64,000 bases of DNA from an uncultured Pelagibacteraceae bacterium (GTDB taxonomy: Bacteria; Pseudomonadota; Alphaproteobacteria; Pelagibacterales; Pelagibacteraceae), in the NCBI GenBank assembly GCA_902523095.1, contig CABYYE010000003.1, forward strand, positions 1-64,000, written 5' to 3'. The notes under the pieces were generated by a model. That model was not told the DNA's origin, searched no databases, and saw nothing but the letters and a program-made list of their open reading frames with translations. Shown piece after piece: positions 58,622 through 64,000 of this stretch (positions are counted from its first letter, which is position 1; each line of letters opens with the position of its first letter). The position numbers and the translations under genes were made by a program.

Positions 58622-59165
58622 AAATATATTCTTGATTTCAGTTTTTTTTTTACTGCCAACAAATTTATATGCTGATGAAAAAAAAAGAATAACTTCTCAA
58701 TTAAGTAACTTAAATTCTTTAGAATTCACTTTTGATCAGTTAATTAATGGGAAAATAGAAAAAGGCAATTGTCTTTTAGAATTTCCTGGAAAATTAAGAT
58801 GTAATTACTTTGATAACAAACAAAAAGAGTTGGTAATTAATAATAAAAGATTAGCAATAACCCAGAAAAGATATAATAAAACTTATTATTATCCAGTTTC
58901 AAAATCTCCATTCTTAAATATTCTTTACAAAGATAAACTTTTAGAAATAATAAAGTCTGGTAAATTAGAATTAACAGATCAGATGATAAAACTTATTTAT
59001 TTAGGTGATAATGAAATGGAAATTTATTTCGATAGAAAGAGCCTAGACTTAAAAGGCTGGCAAATTATTGATCAATACAACAATAATATAAATTTCTTCC
59101 TAAATATTGTTGCTAAAAATGACATTTTTAAAAAAGGCACCTTTAAATTTCCTGAAATTAATTAA
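58596..59165 (+). CDS. lolA: Outer-membrane lipoprotein carrier LolA
   Basis: A protein of about 189 residues with a cleavable signal peptide (FFRNIFLISVFFLLPTNLYA). The mature part starts DEKKRITSQLSNLNSLEFTFDQLINGK and contains GNCLLEFPGKLRC and QKELVINNKRLAI, typical of LolA, the periplasmic chaperone that ferries lipoproteins from LolCDE to LolB. ftsK-lolA adjacency is common in alphaproteobacteria. The first 26 bases overlap ftsK; an in-frame GTG at 58608 is an alternative start. Confidence 0.88.
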   Translation: MLVNVKFFRNIFLISVFFLLPTNLYADEKKRITSQLSNLNSLEFTFDQLINGKIEKGNCLLEFPGKLRCNYFDNKQKELVINNKRLAITQKRYNKTYYYPVSKSPFLNILYKDKLLEIIKSGKLELTDQMIKLIYLGDNEMEIYFDRKSLDLKGWQIIDQYNNNINFFLNIVAKNDIFKKGTFKFPEIN

Positions 59166-59668
59166 GCTACAAAATCAATTTCTTCTTCTTTAAAAATTTC
59201 GAAACCTTTTGATTTATAATTTTGCAAAGCGTGCTTATGATCTAAACTACAGGTGTGAACCCACATTTTTTCTGGATTTTTTCTAGACGCACTAGCAATA
59301 GCGTGGTTTACGAGCGTGGATCCTAATTTTAAACCTCTAAATTCTTTTAATACTCCAAGGTTTATAAGTTCTACTTCGTTTGAGTCAGGGTGATATTCCT
59401 GCTCATAATATCCAACTAGATCTTCGTCTTTTTTAAGAAAGTGAGTTTCTAAATTTCTATTTGTAACATAATTTACCCATTCACTATCAGACCATAATAA
59501 TCTGTCTCTCCAATAGTGATCTACTCCTATTTGTTTATAGAAAAATTTATTTAAATGAAAATTGTGTTTATCGTCTAATATAATTTTATAGTTTTCTGGT
59601 AGATTTAGATCAATCGTTTTTGAAAAATCCTTAATCTCTAAAAAATACCTTTTTACCCTAGAAATCAT
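59162..59668 (-). CDS. GNAT-family acetyltransferase
   Basis: A 168-residue protein with GNAT features: LVGYYEQEYHPDSNEVELINLGVLKEFRGLKLGSTLVNHAIA covers strands 4-5 and the acetyl-CoA-binding loop (RGLKLGS), and ALQNYKSKGFEIFKEE is the C-terminal Y...GF motif. The substrate is not evident; members of this kind acetylate small molecules or protein N-termini. It converges on lolA with a four-base overlap and shares a one-base stop/start overlap with the HIT protein on its other side. Confidence 0.87.
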   Translation of the reverse strand: MISRVKRYFLEIKDFSKTIDLNLPENYKIILDDKHNFHLNKFFYKQIGVDHYWRDRLLWSDSEWVNYVTNRNLETHFLKKDEDLVGYYEQEYHPDSNEVELINLGVLKEFRGLKLGSTLVNHAIASASRKNPEKMWVHTCSLDHKHALQNYKSKGFEIFKEEEIDFVA

Positions 59669-60024
59669 TAGCTTACCATCTTCCCAATCTTTTCACCTGC
59701 AAAAATATGAAAATGTAGATGAGGGACTTCTTGTCCTCCATCACTACCAATATTTGTTAGAGCCCGATAACCTTTATCTTTTGCACCCATTAGATCTGCT
59801 ACGTGAGTGACAGCTTTATTTAGTTCAACAATCTCTTTATCAGAGGCTTTATTATTAAAATCATCTAGATCTATATACTCACCTTTAGGTATTACTAATA
59901 CATGTACTTTTTTTTGAGGATTAATGTCATGAAAAGCTAAAACATAATCGTTTTCATAAACTTTCTTGCAAGGAATTTCTCCTCTAATAATTTTCGCGAA
60001 TATATTTTTATTATCGTAGCTCAT
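59668..60024 (-). CDS. HIT-family nucleotide-binding protein (HINT type)
   Basis: A 118-residue histidine-triad protein. The triad near the end is HLHFHIFAGEKIGKM, with the catalytic His in HxHxH, and the N-terminal IFAKIIRGEIPCKKVYENDYVLAFHDI is the HINT signature. HINT proteins hydrolyse adenosine phosphoramidates and acyl-adenylates. Its start overlaps hisE by four bases, so it is co-expressed with the histidine genes, as in many alphaproteobacteria. Confidence 0.93.
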   Translation of the reverse strand: MSYDNKNIFAKIIRGEIPCKKVYENDYVLAFHDINPQKKVHVLVIPKGEYIDLDDFNNKASDKEIVELNKAVTHVADLMGAKDKGYRALTNIGSDGGQEVPHLHFHIFAGEKIGKMVS

Positions 60025-60293
60025 TTTTGTCTTTTATTAAGTTCACTCATTACATCTTCTATCTTGATATTATTAGCTTCAAGATAAACCATCAAATGAT
60101 AAATTACATCTGCTGCTTCGTGTATTTTATTGGAGTCTTGTTCTACAGCTTCTATTAATTCTCCTACTTCTTCTTTAACTTTTGCAACACTTAAACTTTT
60201 ATCGTTAAGAAGTTTATTCGTATAAGATTTATCAGGAGAGGAGTTTTTTCTCTCCCTAATGACTTTCATTAACTGTTCTAGATTTTTAAACAT
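60021..60293 (-). CDS. hisE: Phosphoribosyl-ATP pyrophosphatase HisE
   Basis: A 90-residue all-alpha MazG-like pyrophosphatase that catalyses the second step of histidine synthesis. LLNDKSLSVAKVKEEVGELIEAVEQ holds the metal-binding Glu residues (EExxE), and EAADVIYHLMVYLEANN the EAAD motif. Length is typical for a stand-alone HisE; hisI, often fused, is not nearby. It is one base downstream of hisF. Confidence 0.95.
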   Translation of the reverse strand: MFKNLEQLMKVIRERKNSSPDKSYTNKLLNDKSLSVAKVKEEVGELIEAVEQDSNKIHEAADVIYHLMVYLEANNIKIEDVMSELNKRQK

Positions 60294-60294
60294 T

Positions 60295-61053
60295 TTATAA
60301 TCTTACTGAAACATTCTTGGAATTCAAATATTCTTTGGCTTCCTTAATTTTATATTCACCGTAGTGAAAAATAGATGCTGCTAAAACTGCACTAGCTCCA
60401 CCTTTGATTATACCATCATATAAATGGTCTAAAGCCCCAACGCCGCCAGAGGCAATAACAGGAATATTAGTGGTGTTTGTAATTTCTTTTAATAGATCAA
60501 CATCATAACCGGACTTTGTTCCGTCTCTATCCATGGAAGTTATTAAAATTTCTCCAGCTCCATTTGATTCTACTTGTTTTGCAAACTTTACCGCATCAAT
60601 ACCTGTTTTATTTCTTCCACCATGAGTAAAAACTTCCCATTTATTATCTGAAACTTTTTTAGCATCTATGGCTACAACAATACATTGAGAGCCAAACTTT
60701 TTAGACGCCTCTTTAACAAAACTAACGTCCTTAACAGCAGCTGTATTTATAGAAACCTTATCAGCGCCAGCTAATAACAAATCAGTAATATTTTGAATAG
60801 TTCTTACGCCACCTCCAACCGTTAAAGGAACAAAACATTCTTTTGCAGTTTTTCTTACAATATCAATAATTGTCTCTCTATTTTCATTTGATGCTGTGAT
60901 ATCTAAAAAACAAATCTCATCAGCTCCACCTTCGCTATAAATTTTAGCTTGTTCGACTGGATCTCCAGCATCTTTAAGTTCAACAAAGTTTATTCCCTTA
61001 ACAACTCTGCCATTTTTAACATCAAGACAAGGTATAATTCTATTTTTTAACAT
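60295..61053 (-). CDS. hisF: Imidazole glycerol phosphate synthase subunit HisF
   Basis: A 252-residue (beta/alpha)8 cyclase that uses ammonia from HisH to form imidazole glycerol phosphate and AICAR. The N-terminal [20 protein letters not shown] carries catalytic Asp11; the phosphate-binding loops PLTVGGGVR and PVIASGGVG are seen, and [13 protein letters not shown] holds the second catalytic Asp. Its first 14 bases overlap the small basic ORF upstream. Confidence 0.97.
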   Translation of the reverse strand: MLKNRIIPCLDVKNGRVVKGINFVELKDAGDPVEQAKIYSEGGADEICFLDITASNENRETIIDIVRKTAKECFVPLTVGGGVRTIQNITDLLLAGADKVSINTAAVKDVSFVKEASKKFGSQCIVVAIDAKKVSDNKWEVFTHGGRNKTGIDAVKFAKQVESNGAGEILITSMDRDGTKSGYDVDLLKEITNTTNIPVIASGGVGALDHLYDGIIKGGASAVLAASIFHYGEYKIKEAKEYLNSKNVSVRL

Positions 61054-61174
61054 TTTTTTTCTTTTTTACTTTACTTGGTAACAATCTTTTATTAACTGCT
61101 CTAGCTCTTTCTGAAAAACCAAGTTTTTCTCCATTTCTTATTTTACGTCTTATCGTAGATAATTTTGCAACCAT
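61040..61174 (-). CDS. Small basic protein between hisA and hisF (unknown)
   Basis: A 44-residue frame that starts at the ATG at 61172-61174, directly after the hisA stop, and ends in a TAG inside the first codons of hisF. The translation begins [20 protein letters not shown] and continues [15 protein letters not shown] before a lysine-rich tail. It is highly basic with no membrane segment, in the style of a nucleic-acid-binding peptide. Perfect fit into the gap and a 14-base overlap with hisF argue that it is real. I do not recognise a family. Confidence 0.6.
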   Translation of the reverse strand: MVAKLSTIRRKIRNGEKLGFSERARAVNKRLLPSKVKKKKNVKK

Positions 61175-61175
61175 T

Positions 61176-61898
61176 TTAATCAATCTCCATAGCTAACTCA
61201 TTGAGTTTAATATCGCCATCATAAATAGCTTTTCCAACTATTATACCTTCGATTTTTTTATTATTTAATTCTTTCGCTTTCTTAATATCGTTAATTGAAG
61301 AAACTCCACCTGAAATAACAACAGGACAACTAGAAATCTCAGAAATTATTACCGTATCACTTAAGTTTGGGCCTGATTTCATTCCGTCCCTATTAATGTC
61401 AGTATAAATAATCCTGCTAACACCGAAGTCATTAATTTCTCTCAAAAAATCTATAGTTTTAATATTTAAATTCTCTTTCCAACCAGATACAAAAAGATTT
61501 CCATCTTTTGCATCTAGTCCTAAGGCAATTTTATTTTTAAATTTGTTACAAGCTTCTTTAAGTAATTCTTTATTTTTAATAGCGCCACTACCTAAAATTA
61601 CTTTTTCAACACCTATATCGATATATTGTTTAATGCTACCTAGAGATCTGACGCCACCACCTATTTCAATCTTTAAATCATATTTGTTTACTATTTCTTG
61701 AATAATATCTAAATTAACCATCTTTCCAGTTAATGCACCATCCAAATCAACAATGTGTAAATTTTTAAAGCCATGGTCTTTATATTTGCCAGCTTGATCA
61801 ATAGGTGAAGTTTCATATTCAGTTTTGTTTTCAAAGTCTCCTTTAATTAATCTTACGCACTTTTTATCTTTGATGTCTATAGCAGGGAATATTTTCAT
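61176..61898 (-). CDS. hisA: ProFAR isomerase HisA
   Basis: A 240-residue TIM-barrel isomerase (1-(5-phosphoribosyl)-5-[(5-phosphoribosylamino)methylideneamino]imidazole-4-carboxamide isomerase). The N-terminal IFPAIDIKDKKCVRLIKGDF carries the first catalytic Asp; IEIGGGVR and PVVISGGVSS are the phosphate loops, and YTDINRDGMKSG carries the second Asp region. It lies seven bases from hisH in the usual order hisB-hisH-hisA-hisF. Confidence 0.97.
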   Translation of the reverse strand: MKIFPAIDIKDKKCVRLIKGDFENKTEYETSPIDQAGKYKDHGFKNLHIVDLDGALTGKMVNLDIIQEIVNKYDLKIEIGGGVRSLGSIKQYIDIGVEKVILGSGAIKNKELLKEACNKFKNKIALGLDAKDGNLFVSGWKENLNIKTIDFLREINDFGVSRIIYTDINRDGMKSGPNLSDTVIISEISSCPVVISGGVSSINDIKKAKELNNKKIEGIIVGKAIYDGDIKLNELAMEID

Positions 61899-61904
61899 CT
61901 TTTT

Positions 61905-62534
61905 TTATAAATTAATAAAGTTTTCAATTATTTTTAATCCTGTTTTATCACTTTTCTCTGGGTGAAATTGTGTTCCAAATAAATTATCTTTTTCAACTGA
62001 GCAGACAATCTTTGATGAATAATCAGTTGTTGCTGAAATGACTGATTTATCCTCAGGAATAAACTCATAACTGTGAACGAAATACATATGAGATTTATTT
62101 TTAATGTCTTTAAATATCTTACTTTCTTTTTGAATTTCAATTTCATTCCAACCAATATGTGGAAGTTTAAATTTTCCGTTTTGATTATCAATTCTTGATA
62201 CTTTTCCAGCGATCCAACCTAGTCCTTTTGTTTTTGCTTCCTCATAGCCAATATCTGCAAACATTTGTAATCCTACGCAAATTCCTAATAAAGGTTTCTT
62301 ATTTGTTATTGCGAATTCTTTAAGTGTATCAACTAATCCGTCAATGTTATTAAGAGAGTCAACACAGCTTTTAAATGAACCTTGCCCTGGTAAAACAATC
62401 TTGTCGCTAGACTTGATCTTCTTGATATCTGAAGTTACCTCTAAATTAACTTTACCTTTAGCGACCTCTGTAAAAGAATTTATGACAGAGCTAATATTGC
62501 CCGATTGGTAGTCAACAATTGTGACGTTCATCAA
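61905..62534 (-). CDS. hisH: Imidazole glycerol phosphate synthase glutaminase HisH
   Basis: A 209-residue class I glutamine amidotransferase that supplies ammonia to HisF. The triad is Cys in LLGICVGLQMFAD, and His and Glu in FGTQFHPEKS. VDYQSGNISSVINS at the N-terminus and VLPGQGSF, which forms the oxyanion region, are typical. It begins two bases after hisB. Confidence 0.97.
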   Translation of the reverse strand: MMNVTIVDYQSGNISSVINSFTEVAKGKVNLEVTSDIKKIKSSDKIVLPGQGSFKSCVDSLNNIDGLVDTLKEFAITNKKPLLGICVGLQMFADIGYEEAKTKGLGWIAGKVSRIDNQNGKFKLPHIGWNEIEIQKESKIFKDIKNKSHMYFVHSYEFIPEDKSVISATTDYSSKIVCSVEKDNLFGTQFHPEKSDKTGLKIIENFINL

Positions 62535-62536
62535 AT

Positions 62537-63127
62537 TTAAATAGAGCCTTTTGTCGAAGGTATGGAGTTTTTAATTCTTTTATCTATAGCTAAAGCGTCC
62601 TTTAGTGACCTAGCTAATCCCTTATAACAAGACTCAATCTTGTGGTGACTATTTTCACCGTAAATGTTTTCAATATGCAAAGTAACACCAGCGGATTGCG
62701 AAAACGCTTGAAACCACTCTTTAAATAATTCTGTATCCATCTCACCTAATTTTTCTACTGGCAAATTAACTTTCCAAATTAAGTAAGGTCTGTTTGACAC
62801 ATCAATCGATACTCGGCTTAAAGTTTCATCCATCGGAATCATTGTAGATGCATATCTAGTAATTCCTTTTCTATTGCCTGCAGCTTTTTTTATAGCTTCA
62901 CCAATAGCGATACCCGTATCCTCTGTAGTATGGTGCAAATCAATATGTGTGTCACCCTTAGCATTAACATCTATATCTATTAAAGAATGTTTAGATAGCT
63001 GCTCTAGCATGTGGTCTAAAAAACCTATACCAGTTTTGATCTTGTATTTTCCTTTGCCGTCTAGATTAACCGCGACAGAAATACTTGTTTCTTTTGTTTT
63101 TCTCGTAATTTTTGCTTTTCTTTTCAT
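62537..63127 (-). CDS. hisB: Imidazoleglycerol-phosphate dehydratase HisB
   Basis: A 196-residue Mn-dependent dehydratase. The duplicated metal-binding HxxHH-type motifs are visible as [28 protein letters not shown] and, in the second half, [15 protein letters not shown]. Only the dehydratase domain is present, without the N-terminal phosphatase domain of the E. coli bifunctional enzyme. The gene starts the histidine operon and diverges from hslV over 95 bases. Confidence 0.97.
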   Translation of the reverse strand: MKRKAKITRKTKETSISVAVNLDGKGKYKIKTGIGFLDHMLEQLSKHSLIDIDVNAKGDTHIDLHHTTEDTGIAIGEAIKKAAGNRKGITRYASTMIPMDETLSRVSIDVSNRPYLIWKVNLPVEKLGEMDTELFKEWFQAFSQSAGVTLHIENIYGENSHHKIESCYKGLARSLKDALAIDKRIKNSIPSTKGSI

Positions 63128-63222
63128 AAACTAAGTCGATTTATCTTTGATATATATTTAAATAACCATTTTATCAATAAATCACTATTGAAGATCTGAA
63201 ATTAATCTCCACATATAACATT

Positions 63223-63762
63223 ATGAATACAGCTGAAAAATGGCATGGTACAACGATTGTATTGCTTCGAAAGAATGGGGAAACCGTTGTGGCAGGAGAT
63301 GGGCAGGTTAGTCTTGGAAATACTGTTTTAAAAAGTAAGGCTAAAAAAGTTAGAAAGATAGAAAATAGAGGAGTTATAGCTGGATTTGCAGGATCTACCG
63401 CAGACGCATTAACTTTATTTGAAAGGTTAGAGGCAAAACTTGAAAAGCACGCAGGAAATTTACAAAGAGCAGCTGTAGAGTTGGCCAAAGATTGGAGAAG
63501 TGATAAGTTTTTGAGAAGACTTGAAGCTTTAATGGCTGTAGCAGACAAAAATCATAGTTTTATAATTTCTGGAACTGGGGATGTATTAGAGCCTGAAGAT
63601 GGAATAATTGGTATAGGATCAGGAGGCAATTATGCTTTAGCGGCTGCAAAAGTTTTAGCAGAAACTGATATGAAAGCAGAAGATATAGCGAGAAAATCTA
63701 TTAAAGTTGCTTCTGATATTTGTGTTTTTACTAACAACAACGTAACAGTAGAAAAAATTTAA
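63223..63762 (+). CDS. hslV: HslV, proteolytic subunit of the HslUV protease
   Basis: A 179-residue threonine protease of the proteasome beta family. The protein starts [20 protein letters not shown]; the mature N-terminus is Thr in GTTIV after removal of the pro-sequence, with Lys following in [20 protein letters not shown]. The C-terminal [14 protein letters not shown] is conserved. HslV assembles as a double hexamer capped by HslU and degrades heat-damaged or unfolded proteins. hslU follows after one base. Confidence 0.97.
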   Translation: MNTAEKWHGTTIVLLRKNGETVVAGDGQVSLGNTVLKSKAKKVRKIENRGVIAGFAGSTADALTLFERLEAKLEKHAGNLQRAAVELAKDWRSDKFLRRLEALMAVADKNHSFIISGTGDVLEPEDGIIGIGSGGNYALAAAKVLAETDMKAEDIARKSIKVASDICVFTNNNVTVEKI

Positions 63763-63763
63763 T

Positions 63764-64000
63764 ATGACAAAATCTGGGAAAGTAACAAATTTAAATTTAG
63801 TTAAAAATTCTAAAATACAAAATTCAAAAGTTAGCGCTCTCTCACCTAGAGAAATAGTTTCTGAATTGGACAGATATGTGATAGGTCAAAAAGAAGCTAA
63901 AAAAGCAGTTGCAGTTGCCCTAAGAAACAGATGGAGAAGACAGGCTTTATCGGATGAAATGAGAGATGAAGTTTTACCTAAAAATATATTAATGATTGGT
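63764..64000 (+). CDS. hslU: HslU ATPase, N-terminal part (cut by window edge)
   Basis: The first 79 codons are seen and the gene runs off the right edge. The protein has an unusual N-terminal stretch of about 25 residues rich in Lys/Asn before the conserved [25 protein letters not shown] region, followed by [10 protein letters not shown] and LPKNILMIG, which leads into the Walker A loop beyond the edge. Standard HslU starts only a few residues before the PREIV segment, so this one is N-terminally extended, or initiates later. HslU unfolds and feeds substrates to HslV. Confidence 0.93.
   Translation, partial: MTKSGKVTNLNLVKNSKIQNSKVSALSPREIVSELDRYVIGQKEAKKAVAVALRNRWRRQALSDEMRDEVLPKNILMIG

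Overview
This window is a compact, strongly AT-rich bacterial chromosome segment. Almost every base is coding: the longest non-coding gap is about 200 bases (45141-45339), and there are no rRNA or tRNA genes, insertion sequences, prophage or CRISPR arrays. Gene content and order are alphaproteobacterial: irr next to fabA-fabB-fabI; tsaB-fur-miaB-phoH-ybeY-lnt-metK-nusA-infB-rbfA-rpsO-pnp; parB-parA-rsmG-mnmG-mnmE; hisB-H-A-F-E beside hslVU. The extreme AT bias, short proteins, overlapping genes and loss of otherwise conserved neighbours point to a streamlined marine lineage of the SAR11/Pelagibacterales type. That placement is inferred from style and synteny, not from a phylogenetic marker.

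Layout. 1-5250: mutM (cut by the window edge) diverges from ubiE-ubiB-coaBC-dut-moeB/thiF-SH3 protein, covering ubiquinone and coenzyme A synthesis and nucleotide-pool cleaning. 5243-10750: a DUF2061 membrane protein, a full-length catalase-peroxidase katG and the haem/iron regulator irr, then the anaerobic unsaturated fatty-acid genes fabA-fabB-fabI. 10802-24183: an unknown protein, then a long leftward block for translation, RNA processing and tRNA modification from tsaB to pnp. It lacks several genes usually interspersed there (rimI, corC, trmB, rimP, ylxR, truB). 24143-35276: cell envelope and metabolism (polysaccharide deacetylase, Bax-like glucosaminidase, nfuA, trpS, murJ, malic enzyme fused to a phosphotransacetylase domain, BON lipoprotein, rsmI, LpoA-like protein, rdgB). 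35321-41600: grpE, dnaK-dnaJ with a heat-shock-type promoter, a tiny membrane protein, dapB, nth and a PfkB sugar kinase.

41600-45870: a small region with tight divergent gene pairs: a 35-residue ArfA-like ribosome-rescue gene, an atypical OmpR-type regulator, a YkuD protein, yggS, a ThiE-like protein, a major porin and a DUF3576 lipoprotein. 45874-59165: leuS-lptE-holA running into parB-parA-rsmG-mnmG-mnmE, with two parS-like centromere sites inside rsmG (evidence that the replication origin is probably not far away), then a UbiH-family monooxygenase and ftsK-lolA. 59162-64000: GNAT and HIT proteins, the histidine genes hisE-F-(small basic ORF)-A-H-B, and hslV-hslU, the latter cut by the right edge.

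I did not find a clear new multi-gene defence or mobile system. The most notable points are the katG-irr pairing with a candidate Irr box, the parS pair inside rsmG, the 35-residue ArfA-like gene, two divergent gene pairs whose start codons share one ATGCAT palindrome, and two further small ORFs (39058-39207, 61040-61174).
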